Position numbers and translations under genes: made by a program
Part shown: positions 1 to 5,582 of the stretch, one piece after another
Layout of the letters: the number at the start of each line of letters is the position of its first letter
How positions within the stretch are numbered: the stretch's first letter is position 1
Source of the DNA: Rhodanobacteraceae bacterium
GTDB lineage: Bacteria; Pseudomonadota; Gammaproteobacteria; Xanthomonadales; SZUA-5
Assembly: GCA_003233535.1 (NCBI GenBank)
Contig: QIMA01000024.1
Coordinates: forward strand, 1-5,582
Length of the DNA stretch: 5,582 bases
Direction: 5' to 3'
Notes under the pieces: model-generated
Databases searched by the model: none
What the model saw: only the letters and a program-made list of their open reading frames with translations
What the model was told of the DNA's origin: nothing

Positions 1-85
1 GTAGTGGTTCATACACCCGACTGAGGAAAAATCGCTGGGCGATCAAGGGCCTAGCGAGGGCGCGTGAAGTTTATGAAATCCCGGG
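1..85 (-). repeat. Left arm of 85-bp inverted repeat (probable insertion-sequence end)
   Basis: Seen directly: this stretch is the reverse complement of 5495-5579. Bases 1-25 match 5579-5555, bases 32-79 match 5549-5502, and the final CCGGG (81-85) matches 5499-5495. The two arms differ only in a small block (GAAAAA versus AATTG) and next to the CCGGG end. The repeat points inward, so the mobile-element interior, if there is one, lies to the left outside the window. A CTAG tetranucleotide follows at 86-89. The tip (ATGAAAT..CCGGG) resembles my memory of IS1380-type element ends, but no transposase is in the window, so the family is a guess. It could also be a non-autonomous (MITE-like) element. 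Confidence 0.8.
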
Positions 86-151
86 CTAGGCAAGCGGACC
101 GCACCACGACACCCCCATGGTGTTATCAAAAGCGGGCATCACCCTCGCGAC

Positions 152-175
152 GAATCTCATGAAACTCCGGGCTAG
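152..175 (-). repeat. Second short copy of the repeat end, left side
   Basis: TCATGAAACTCCGGGCTAG (157-175) closely matches the tip of the left arm, TTATGAAATCCCGGGCTAG (71-89), in the same orientation and with the same CTAG after CCGGG. Upstream of the tip the two differ, so this copy shares only about 25 bases with the arm. The similarity continues downstream: GCAAGC-N3-CCGC occurs after both copies (91-103 and 182-194), with five extra bases in the second. It may be the other, divergent end of the same element, a solo end relic, or part of a local duplication. Confidence 0.6.
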
Positions 176-214
176 CGCTCGCAAGCATGCCGCCACATGA
201 AGAATCAGGGACCA

Positions 215-243
215 TTGACAGCGCAATCATTTTTCTCTGTGCT
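215..243 (+). promoter_or_regulatory. Candidate sigma-70 promoter for zwf-pgl
   Basis: A perfect TTGACA (215-220) is followed after 17 bases by TGTGCT (238-243), which matches the -10 consensus at only three of six positions. The transcript would start near 250 and leave a leader of about 165 nt before zwf. It lies inside the two left repeat copies, so it could be native or brought in by the element. The -10 weakness keeps confidence low. Confidence 0.25.
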
Positions 244-415
244 ACGGCTATGAATGTGAGATGTAACCGTATTCACGGACCCTAACTGGCCGTCTACGGC
301 TGTTTACGCGGCAGCATTGACGCGTCTACAAAGGTCCGCGCCCAAGGATCTCCCCCGGGTACGGTAGGCTCACGATCAAAGCGCCACGTCGCAATCGACA
401 GGACGACCCGACTAG

Positions 416-1879
416 ATGAATAAGCAAACCGCTTCGCTGATGGTGATTTTTGGCGCCACCGGCGACTTAGCTCAACGCATGCTGCTGCCCTCGCTCTATG
501 GCCTGCTCCGCGACGGCCTGATGAACGACGATCTGAAAATCCTCGGCACCGCGCGGAGCAAACATAATCAGGCCGCATTTCGCGAACGGGTCGGACAAGC
601 GCTGGCCCGCGGCGTGCCCTCGGCTGAATACGACGCTGACACCGTTCAGTTGCTGCTCGAACGAATCGACTACACGCCCGCCTCGCTAGGCAATGATGAA
701 GAAATGGCGGCGCTGCACGAGCGCATTCGCGAACTGCGCGACGGCGTGATCGTGTATCACCTGTCGACCGCGCCGCGCTTTTACGCACCTATCTGCGAGG
801 CGCTGGGCGAGGCCGGTTTGGCTGGCGTAGACACACGGGTACTGCTGGAAAAACCAATCGGTCACGATCTAGCCTCGGCAATCGAAATAAACGACGGCGT
901 GACCCGCATATTCGACGAAGACCGCGTCTTCCGGGTCGATCACTATCTCGGCAAAGAAGGCGTGCAGAACTTGCTGTCGCTGCGCTTTGGCAACGCCCTA
1001 TTCGAGCCGCTGTGGAATACCCAACACATTGAGCAGGTGCAGATCACCGTTGCCGAGACCGTTGGCGTCGAGGGTCGCGGCGATTACTACGATCACTCCG
1101 GTGCCATGCGCGACATGCTGCAGAACCACCTGCTGCAGTTGCTCTGTCTGACCGCGATGGAGCCACCGGCGCGATTCGAACCCGGCTCGGTGCGCAATGA
1201 AAAACTCAAGGTGTTGCGCTCGCTACGACCGATCGGCGCTATGGATGCAGGCAATAACAGCGTCGCCGGGCAATACAGTTCCGGTGCAGTGAACGGCCAG
1301 GTGGTGCCCAGCTATCTGGAAGAGCTAGGCCGCGACAGCAGTACCGAAACGTTCGTCGCCCTGCGCGCACATATTGATAACTGGCGCTGGTCAGGGGTGC
1401 CCTTCTACCTGCGCACCGGCAAACGAATGGCCCAACGCTGCACCGAGATCTACATTCAGTTCCGCGCCGTACCGCACTCGATTTTTGCCGTTGGCGGAGC
1501 CAAAACCGAGCCTAACGCCTTGCTTATACAGCTCCAACCGGAAGAACGTATCTCGTTAAATTTGATGAGCAAGACACCGGGACTGGACCGCGAAGGCCTG
1601 CGTCTGTCACAGGTCGCACTGGATCTTGATCTGCGCGACGCCTTTGACGACAAGCGTCGGCGTCTGGCCTACGAGCGGCTTTATCTGGACGCCATTGAAG
1701 GCAACGGCACGCTGTTTGTGCGCCGCGACGAGACCGAAGCCGCCTGGGAATGGGTCGACGGCATCTTCGCCGGCTGGCGTACTGCCGGCTACGCGCCGAA
1801 GACCTATCAAGCAGGCACCTGGGGGCCGGGCAGCGCGATAGCGTTAACCGAACGCCACGGCCACAGCTGGCGCGAGTAA
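416..1879 (+). CDS. zwf: Glucose-6-phosphate 1-dehydrogenase
   Basis: Cytoplasmic enzyme that oxidises glucose 6-phosphate to 6-phosphogluconolactone with NADP+ (or NAD+), the entry to the ED and oxidative pentose-phosphate routes. At 487 aa it is full length (E. coli 491). Visible motifs: dinucleotide-binding GATGDLAQR at residues 13-21, EKPIG at 145-149, the substrate/catalytic signature RVDHYLGKE at 173-181, YYDHSGAMRDMLQNH ending at the presumed catalytic base H238, and YLRTGKR at 331-337 with substrate lysine K336. Residue 22 is Met where E. coli has Lys (GDLARRK), probably a lineage variant. The start is fixed: TAG lies in frame directly before the ATG. The ribosome site is weak (AGGA 400-403, 12 bases away). 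pgl begins 5 bases after the stop, so the two are probably cotranscribed and coupled. No truncation or frameshift is seen. Cofactor preference cannot be told from the sequence by eye. Confidence 0.97.
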   Translation: MNKQTASLMVIFGATGDLAQRMLLPSLYGLLRDGLMNDDLKILGTARSKHNQAAFRERVGQALARGVPSAEYDADTVQLLLERIDYTPASLGNDEEMAALHERIRELRDGVIVYHLSTAPRFYAPICEALGEAGLAGVDTRVLLEKPIGHDLASAIEINDGVTRIFDEDRVFRVDHYLGKEGVQNLLSLRFGNALFEPLWNTQHIEQVQITVAETVGVEGRGDYYDHSGAMRDMLQNHLLQLLCLTAMEPPARFEPGSVRNEKLKVLRSLRPIGAMDAGNNSVAGQYSSGAVNGQVVPSYLEELGRDSSTETFVALRAHIDNWRWSGVPFYLRTGKRMAQRCTEIYIQFRAVPHSIFAVGGAKTEPNALLIQLQPEERISLNLMSKTPGLDREGLRLSQVALDLDLRDAFDDKRRRLAYERLYLDAIEGNGTLFVRRDETEAAWEWVDGIFAGWRTAGYAPKTYQAGTWGPGSAIALTERHGHSWRE

Positions 1880-1884
1880 GCACT

Positions 1885-2580
1885 ATGAGCTGGACTGAAC
1901 ATCACTACGCCAACGGCGACGAGCTAGTCCACGCCTGCGCTATGCGTCTGGTCGACGCGCTGGGTCAGGCACTCGCCAATGTGTCCAGGGCGACCATGGC
2001 CCTGGCTGGAGGGCGCACCGCGCCGCCGATTCTTCTCCGCCTCTGCGAGCAATCGATCCCGTGGGACCGCGTCACCGTCGTTCCCACTGATGAGCGCTGG
2101 GTAAGCTACGAACATGCCGACTGCAACCTGCGTCAGCTGCGAGAGTCCTTCGCCGCACCCGGCCTAAGCAGCTTGCCGCTGGTGCCGGAGACGCCGGGAA
2201 TTATTCCGGATGCCGACTTCGCATGCGCGCAATTGGCAAGCCTGCCAGAACCCTTTTCCGCCGTGATGCTGGGGATGGGTGCCGACGGCCATTTCGCCTC
2301 GCTTTTCCCCGGCGCCCCGACGCTGTCGGCGGCGTTGGACCCAAGCGCCGAACGAGACGCCTTCGAGATTATCCCCGAGCCGATACCCAGCGCCGGACCG
2401 CATCCTAGAATCACGCTGAGCTTGATGCGCTTGTTACGCACGCGGCGGCTGATGCTGGTCATCAGCGGCGAAGATAAGCTGAAAACGCTGCGGACGGCGC
2501 AAACCAACGCGACCGCCTTCCCGATCGGCGCATTGCTGCACGCGCCGCAAGCGAACGTCGATATTTTCTGGAGTCCATGA
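1885..2580 (+). CDS. pgl: 6-phosphogluconolactonase (DevB/Pgl type)
   Basis: Hydrolyses 6-phosphogluconolactone, the Zwf product, to 6-phosphogluconate in the cytoplasm. The 231-aa protein has the NagB/RpiA-like sugar-phosphate isomerase fold motifs in order: LAGGRTAP (residues 40-47), VPTDERWV (66-73), the NLRQLRESF segment, and LGMGADGHFASLFPG (129-143), where H136 is the likely catalytic residue. The C-terminus VDIFWSP is typical of the family. The frame is open further upstream, to an ATG at 1750 inside zwf. That extension (45 residues) overlaps the conserved zwf end and has no family similarity, so the ATG at 1885 is chosen. No good ribosome site precedes it, which fits translational coupling to zwf five bases upstream. 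This is the unrelated-to-YbhE type of lactonase. The ATGA at its end (2577-2580) opens a doubtful 30-codon frame. Confidence 0.95.
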   Translation: MSWTEHHYANGDELVHACAMRLVDALGQALANVSRATMALAGGRTAPPILLRLCEQSIPWDRVTVVPTDERWVSYEHADCNLRQLRESFAAPGLSSLPLVPETPGIIPDADFACAQLASLPEPFSAVMLGMGADGHFASLFPGAPTLSAALDPSAERDAFEIIPEPIPSAGPHPRITLSLMRLLRTRRLMLVISGEDKLKTLRTAQTNATAFPIGALLHAPQANVDIFWSP

Positions 2581-2625
2581 AGGTTCTCACACCCTCAATA
2601 GTTGTGGTTCAACTTCTCTTGATTC

Positions 2626-2775
2626 TCACGCTTTGCGCAAATCCGACAGGTAGCTTAGTCGTTGTTTGAGCATGTCCCGCAGCGCCTTATCCAGCTCGAC
2701 GACAAGTTGAATAGATGCCGGCATGGAGGTTGCTGTGACCGGTGCGAGATCCCATGATTGTGGCCACTGCGCCAC
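2626..2775 (-). CDS. Possible small hypothetical protein, reverse strand
   Basis: Not recognised. On the reverse strand a GTG at 2775-2773 opens a 49-codon frame ending TGA at 2628-2626, in the otherwise empty pgl-edd gap. A GAGG sits 7 bases before the GTG, a good ribosome-site spacing, and an in-frame TGA closes the frame just upstream. The peptide begins [15 protein letters not shown]. Its second half ([20 protein letters not shown]) is charged and leucine-rich, as in an amphipathic or coiled helix; it has no signal peptide or membrane segment. An ATG at codon 18 is an alternative start giving 32 aa. It is convergent with pgl; a 5-bp dyad (AGTTG 2600-2604, CAACT 2610-2614) lies between the two ends. 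It could be a small protein, the tail of a decayed gene, or chance. Confidence 0.3.
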   Translation of the reverse strand: MAQWPQSWDLAPVTATSMPASIQLVVELDKALRDMLKQRLSYLSDLRKA

Positions 2776-2844
2776 CCGCGGGCCTCAGCGCACCTTGGTC
2801 GCCGTCATTACACACCGTCAAGAACAGAACACCACACTATTAAT

Positions 2845-2848
2845 GGAG
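2845..2848 (+). promoter_or_regulatory. Ribosome binding site deciding the edd start
   Basis: GGAG lies 9 bases before the ATG at 2858 and immediately follows the A of an alternative in-frame ATG (2843). The site therefore fits only the 2858 start, which also matches where E. coli Edd begins (MNPQLLRVTNRIIERS versus [17 protein letters not shown]). Confidence 0.7.
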
Positions 2849-2857
2849 CGCTTCGCC

Positions 2858-4675
2858 ATGCTCAACCCCACCATCGATCGCGTCACTGATCGAATCATCG
2901 AACGCAGTCGCGGCGACCGCCAAGCGTATTTGGCGAGAATCGATGAGGCACGCGAGCAAGGCCCCGCACGCAGTCGCTTGAGCTGCGGCAATCTGGCTCA
3001 CGGCTTCGCCGCCTCGGGTGACGACAAGCCGGGGCTGAGCAGCGGTCGCGGATCCAACATTGGCATTGTCACCGCCTTTAACGACATGCTTTCTGCGCAT
3101 CAACCGATGGAAAATTACCCGGCGCTGATCAAGATGGCCGCACGCAACCGCGGCTGCACCGCGCAGGTAGCCGGTGGCGTACCCGCGATGTGCGATGGCG
3201 TCACCCAGGGCCGGGTGGGCATGGAGCTGTCGCTGTACTCGCGCGACACCATTGCGTTGGCCACCGCCGTTTCACTCTCACACCAGATGTTCGACGCGGC
3301 GGTCATGCTTGGCGTGTGCGACAAGATCGTTCCTGGGCTGCTAATCGGCGCGCTCAGCTTCGGCCATTTGCCGGTAATCATGATCCCTGCGGGCCCGATG
3401 ACATCCGGGCTTCCGAACAAGGAAAAGGCCCGGATTCGTCAGGAGTTCGCCGCAGGCAAAGTAGGCCGGGAGGAATTACTGAAGGCCGAATCGGCGTCTT
3501 ATCACGGACCGGGAACCTGCACCTTCTACGGCACCGCCAATTCCAACCAGATGTTGATGGAGGTCATGGGTCTGCACCTACCGGGTTCAGCTTTCGTCAA
3601 CCCAAACACCCCGCTGCGTGATGCACTAACCGTGGCCGCCACCGAACGTGCCTGCGAGATTGGCGCCGATGGCCCCGCGTATACGCCTATTGGCCACACG
3701 GTTGATGAGAAGGCGATGGTTAACGCCATGGTCGGCCTGGCCGCGACGGGTGGCTCCACCAACCACACCATTCATCTGATTGCGATTGCTCGGGCCGCCG
3801 GCATTCGCATCGATTGGGACGATCTGGACGAGCTCTCCCGCGCCACCCCGCTGCTCACGCGGATCTATCCCAATGGCAGCGCCGACGTGAATCACTTCCA
3901 CGCCGCAGGCGGCATCGGTTTAGTCATTCGTGAGTTGCTCGATGCCGGCCTCATGCATGCGGACATCCGCTGCGTACACGGCGGCGATCTGCGCGCTCAG
4001 GCCAACGAGCCGTGGCTGGACGAACTCAAGCTGAGCTGGCGCGAAGCGCCGGCCAAGTCCAACGATACCGCCGTATTGCGCGGTGTCGCCGAGCCTTTCG
4101 ACAGCGAAGGCGGGCTGCGCTTGCTGCAGGGCAATCTCGGCCGCGCGGTAGTGAAAATTTCCGCAGTGCTACCCGAACATCGCTACATCAAAGCGCCTGC
4201 CAAGATCTTCCACTCGCAGGATGCTTTGCTAGAGGCGTTTCAGGCGGATGAGCTGGGCGGTGATTTTGTCGCCGTGATCCGCGGCCAGGGTCCGCGCGCC
4301 AACGGCATGCCCGAGCTACACAAGCTCACGCCCACGCTGTCGCTATTGCAGGATCGCGGGCAACAGGTGGCACTGTTGACGGACGGCCGCATGTCCGGTG
4401 CGTCGGGCAAGGTTCTGGCCGCCATCCACGTGGTGCCAGAAATGACTAGTGGCGGCGCAATCGGCAAGATCCGCGAGGGTGACACAATAGAGATTGATGC
4501 CAAGAACTCGCTGCTGCGGGCGCTGGTCGATGCGTCTGAGTTCGAACAGCGGGAAATCAGCGAAATTGACCTCAGCGCCAACCGAACTGGCGTCGGTCGC
4601 GAACTGTTTGGGCTGATGCGCGCCAACGTCGGCCCGGCCGATCAAGGTGCCTGCGCCCTGTTCGTAGACGCTTAA
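2858..4675 (+). CDS. edd: Phosphogluconate dehydratase (6-phosphogluconate dehydratase)
   Basis: Dehydrates 6-phosphogluconate to KDPG, the committing step of the ED pathway; cytoplasmic iron-sulfur enzyme of the IlvD/Edd family. The 605-aa product is close to E. coli Edd (603). Cysteines in conserved settings are C112 ([10 protein letters not shown]), C154 (GVCDKIVPG) and C221 ([14 protein letters not shown]); 154 and 221 are, as I recall, the [4Fe-4S] ligand positions in E. coli Edd. Also visible are GNLAHGF near the N-terminus, TGGSTNH (297-303) and the second family signature [13 protein letters not shown] (from residue 506). The sugar-acid (Edd) identity rather than dihydroxy-acid dehydratase (IlvD) is supported by the N-terminal [11 protein letters not shown] segment and by the neighbours. 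The frame runs upstream to 2723, but those 45 residues lack similarity. The C-terminus [30 protein letters not shown] tail looks natural. The TAA stop is part of a TTAA that touches a repeat copy. Confidence 0.97.
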   Translation: MLNPTIDRVTDRIIERSRGDRQAYLARIDEAREQGPARSRLSCGNLAHGFAASGDDKPGLSSGRGSNIGIVTAFNDMLSAHQPMENYPALIKMAARNRGCTAQVAGGVPAMCDGVTQGRVGMELSLYSRDTIALATAVSLSHQMFDAAVMLGVCDKIVPGLLIGALSFGHLPVIMIPAGPMTSGLPNKEKARIRQEFAAGKVGREELLKAESASYHGPGTCTFYGTANSNQMLMEVMGLHLPGSAFVNPNTPLRDALTVAATERACEIGADGPAYTPIGHTVDEKAMVNAMVGLAATGGSTNHTIHLIAIARAAGIRIDWDDLDELSRATPLLTRIYPNGSADVNHFHAAGGIGLVIRELLDAGLMHADIRCVHGGDLRAQANEPWLDELKLSWREAPAKSNDTAVLRGVAEPFDSEGGLRLLQGNLGRAVVKISAVLPEHRYIKAPAKIFHSQDALLEAFQADELGGDFVAVIRGQGPRANGMPELHKLTPTLSLLQDRGQQVALLTDGRMSGASGKVLAAIHVVPEMTSGGAIGKIREGDTIEIDAKNSLLRALVDASEFEQREISEIDLSANRTGVGRELFGLMRANVGPADQGACALFVDA

Positions 4676-4700
4676 CCCAGATATTTCATGAACTCGCGCG
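4672..4700 (+). repeat. Short repeat-end copy touching the edd stop codon
   Basis: TTAACCCAGATATTTCAT (4672-4689) matches TTAACCCGGATATTTCAT at the eda stop (5491-5508) with one difference, and both go on into AACT.C.CGCG-like sequence. The TAA of edd (4673-4675) lies within this shared string. Beyond about 28 bases it departs from the right arm, so this is a solo end or a short derivative and not a whole element. Its orientation is opposite to the two left copies. Confidence 0.65.
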
Positions 4701-4714
4701 ATGCTCGCGCAGGA

Positions 4715-4737
4715 CATTGGTAGGCCAGTGGTTTTTT
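4715..4737 (+). terminator. Probable intrinsic terminator after edd
   Basis: CATTGG (4715-4720), loop TAGG, CCAGTG (4725-4730) form a 6-bp stem with one G-U pair, followed by G and six T (4732-4737). A second hairpin, GCGCGA-TGC-TCGCGC (4696-4710), lies just upstream. Together they could end or attenuate the edd transcript before eda. The stem is short, so read-through is possible. Confidence 0.5.
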
Positions 4738-4748
4738 CTGCAGAAGCG

Positions 4749-4772
4749 GTGAGTGTAGAAGTCGTTACTCAC
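4749..4772. promoter_or_regulatory. Dyad upstream of eda, possible operator
   Basis: GTGAGT (4749-4754) and ACTCAC (4767-4772) are perfect inverted half-sites 12 bases apart, 63 bases before eda and just after the terminator. The embedded TGTAG-N6-TTACT (4754-4769) partly recalls the HexR-type half-sites (TGTAR, YTACA), but the spacing is one base longer. The regulator is not identified, and no clear -35/-10 pair is seen nearby. Confidence 0.3.
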
Positions 4773-4820
4773 ATTGCGCCCGGCTTGCTTGGCGCTGCTA
4801 TCGCCCTACGTCGCCAGCCC

Positions 4821-4826
4821 GAGGAG
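4821..4826 (+). promoter_or_regulatory. Strong ribosome binding site of eda
   Basis: GAGGAG lies 8 bases before the ATG at 4835. It is the best Shine-Dalgarno sequence among the four genes and fits eda being translated independently of edd. Confidence 0.75.
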
Positions 4827-4834
4827 TCCAGTTA

Positions 4835-5494
4835 ATGAGTTTCAGTACGCCCGCACAGCGCAGCGCCGCCGTTGACGTCATTTTGGAGCAGGCACCAGTG
4901 CTGCCGGTGCTGGCAATCAGCGACTTGAACGACGCCTTGCCGCTGGCTCGCGCGCTGGTCAACGGCGGCTTGCCGGTGCTGGAAATCACGCTGCGAACCG
5001 ACTGTGCGTTGCAGGCCATCGAGCGCATCGCCAGTGCGCTACCAAGCGCAATCGTCGGTGCGGGAACCGTGCTCGACGGCGCCCAACTGGCGGCTGTCGC
5101 TGCTGCTGGCGGCATGTTCGCGATCTCACCCGGTGCTACGCCTGCGATCTATCAAGCCGCTGCCGAATCAGACATCCCGCTGATCCCAGCCATCGCCACG
5201 GCCAGCGAACTAATGGCCGGCATGGAGCACGGCCATCGCCGCTTCAAGTTCTTTCCCGCAGAATCGTCCGGTGGCGTAGCTGCGGTGAAGTCGTTTGCCG
5301 GTCCGTTTGCCGATATCCGCTTTTGCCCGACCGGAGGCATTGGCCCGGCAACGGCGCGTAGCTATTTGGCGTTATCTAACGTCACCACCATCGGCGGATC
5401 TTGGATGGTGCCCAAAGACGCCATGGCCGCGCGGGATTGGCAGCGCATCGAGAACCTGGCTCGCGAAGCTGTCGCTCTAGCCAAACAGACTTAA
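4835..5494 (+). CDS. eda: 2-keto-3-deoxy-6-phosphogluconate (KDPG) aldolase
   Basis: Cleaves KDPG to pyruvate and glyceraldehyde 3-phosphate, the last ED step; class I aldolase with a TIM-barrel fold, normally a cytoplasmic trimer. The 219-aa product compares with 213 in E. coli. Active-site residues are all present with a constant +5 offset: general acid/base E50 and R54 in LEITLRT, T78 in GAGTV, P99 in ISPGA, Schiff-base K138 and F140 in FKFFPAE, and the phosphate-binding PTGGI (164-168) and GGSWMVP segments. The enzyme may also act on 4-hydroxy-2-oxoglutarate, as E. coli Eda does; the sequence does not show whether it does. The C-terminus (ENLAREAVALAKQT) matches the usual family end, so the adjacent repeat has not shortened it. 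It is separated from edd by 159 bases with a terminator, so it may have its own promoter. The TAA stop directly abuts the right repeat arm, and no terminator of its own is seen before the window end. Confidence 0.97.
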   Translation: MSFSTPAQRSAAVDVILEQAPVLPVLAISDLNDALPLARALVNGGLPVLEITLRTDCALQAIERIASALPSAIVGAGTVLDGAQLAAVAAAGGMFAISPGATPAIYQAAAESDIPLIPAIATASELMAGMEHGHRRFKFFPAESSGGVAAVKSFAGPFADIRFCPTGGIGPATARSYLALSNVTTIGGSWMVPKDAMAARDWQRIENLAREAVALAKQT

Positions 5495-5579
5495 CCCGGA
5501 TATTTCATAAACTTCACGCGCCCTCGCTAGGCCCTTGATCGCCCAGCGACAATTCTCAGTCGGGTGTATGAACCACTAC
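5495..5579 (+). repeat. Right arm of 85-bp inverted repeat (probable insertion-sequence end)
   Basis: Reverse complement of 1-85, with about 78 identical positions. It starts with CCCGG directly after the eda TAA, and a TTAA tetranucleotide (5491-5494) precedes it. By contrast, CTAG borders both left-hand copies. The element interior would run rightwards out of the window. The last three bases (5580-5582) have no partner because the left arm reaches the window start. No transposase reading frame begins within the visible part. Confidence 0.8.
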
Positions 5580-5582
5580 ACC

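Larger units (their letters stand above)
86..415. other. Non-coding leader region upstream of zwf
   Basis: No gene is supported in these 330 bases. They hold the flank of the left repeat arm, a small hairpin (ACACC 109-113, GGTGT 119-123), the second repeat-end copy (152-175), a candidate promoter (215-243) and the long zwf leader. TGTAACCGTATTCAC (262-276) faintly recalls the gammaproteobacterial HexR operator, but its right half does not match, so I do not call it a site. Tiny frames at 197-253 (18 codons) and 250-285 (11 codons) start with ATG and overlap as ATGA. They look like chance. Confidence 0.6.
2581..2857. other. pgl-edd intergenic region
   Basis: This is an unusually long gap for two adjacent ED genes. 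It contains the possible reverse small ORF (2626-2775), a weak 5-bp dyad just after pgl (2600-2614), a 10-bp palindrome ATGCCGGCAT (2715-2724) and the edd ribosome site. I find no glucokinase remnant and no convincing -35/-10 pair. TATTAA at 2838-2843 is too close to the edd start to serve as a -10 box. Whether edd has its own promoter or is read through from pgl is not decided by the sequence. Confidence 0.5.

Noticed and set aside
262..276. HexR operator upstream of zwf
   Set aside because: Only the left half (TGTAA) fits; the right half TTCAC does not match YTACA.
197..285. Two tiny overlapping frames (18 and 11 codons) in the zwf leader, considered as a leader peptide
   Set aside because: No ribosome site and no run of regulatory codons; the ATGA overlap is likely chance.
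294..788. Long reverse-strand frame over the zwf leader and start
   Set aside because: Arginine-rich translation with no motif, mostly antisense to zwf; typical shadow in GC-rich DNA.
1750..1884. Upstream start for pgl inside zwf
   Set aside because: It overlaps the conserved end of zwf in another frame and adds residues unlike any 6-phosphogluconolactonase; the ATG at 1885 matches the family start.
2133..2507. Reverse-strand frame opposite pgl, and similar ones opposite edd (3115-3420, 4240-4626) and eda (4798-5115)
   Set aside because: These mirror the codon pattern of the true genes and show no domain or ribosome site of their own.
2600..2614. Terminator after pgl
   Set aside because: The stem is only 5 bp and is not followed by a T-run on the + strand.
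2715..2724. Palindrome ATGCCGGCAT as an operator
   Set aside because: A 10-bp perfect palindrome is expected by chance at this length and is not repeated elsewhere in the window.
2723..2857. N-terminal extension of edd by 45 residues from an upstream ATG
   Set aside because: The ribosome site at 2845 and the similarity to known Edd proteins both place the start at 2858; the extra residues have no family similarity.
1..5582. CRISPR array, tRNA or rRNA gene
   Set aside because: No regularly spaced repeats, tRNA arm pattern or rRNA-like stretch was seen on either strand.

Overview
The window carries a complete glucose-6-phosphate-to-pyruvate Entner-Doudoroff (ED) module, all on the + strand: zwf (416-1879), pgl (1885-2580), edd (2858-4675) and eda (4835-5494). 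The encoded proteins resemble E. coli-type enzymes: Edd cysteines fall at 154 and 221 as I recall for E. coli, and the Eda active-site residues are all shifted by +5. With the GC-rich codon use, this suggests a gammaproteobacterium. I cannot name a genus.

Layout. Positions 1-85 are one arm of an inverted repeat whose partner is 5495-5579. Positions 86-415 hold a second short copy of the same repeat end (152-175), a possible promoter (TTGACA at 215) and the zwf leader. zwf and pgl are 5 bases apart and probably cotranscribed. The 277-base pgl-edd gap has no convincing promoter, but it contains a possible small reverse-strand gene (2626-2775). The 159-base edd-eda gap starts with another repeat-end copy touching the edd stop codon. 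It then has a hairpin plus T-run terminator (4715-4737) and a 6-6 dyad (4749-4772) before a strong ribosome binding site for eda. The eda stop codon directly abuts the right repeat arm.

How the genes work together. Zwf oxidises glucose 6-phosphate to 6-phosphogluconolactone, giving NAD(P)H. Pgl hydrolyses the lactone to 6-phosphogluconate. Edd dehydrates this to 2-keto-3-deoxy-6-phosphogluconate (KDPG). Eda splits KDPG to pyruvate and glyceraldehyde 3-phosphate. No glucokinase, gnd, hexR-type regulator, sugar transporter or transposase gene lies in the window.

The enzymes are ordinary. The unusual part is the frame around them. The whole cluster sits between two inward-facing copies of what look like insertion-sequence ends. 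Two further short copies lie inside, and two of the four copies begin exactly at the stop codons of edd and eda. This could be a composite-transposon-like arrangement, independent insertions around a housekeeping cluster, or a contig that ends in a multicopy element. The sequence alone does not decide between these.
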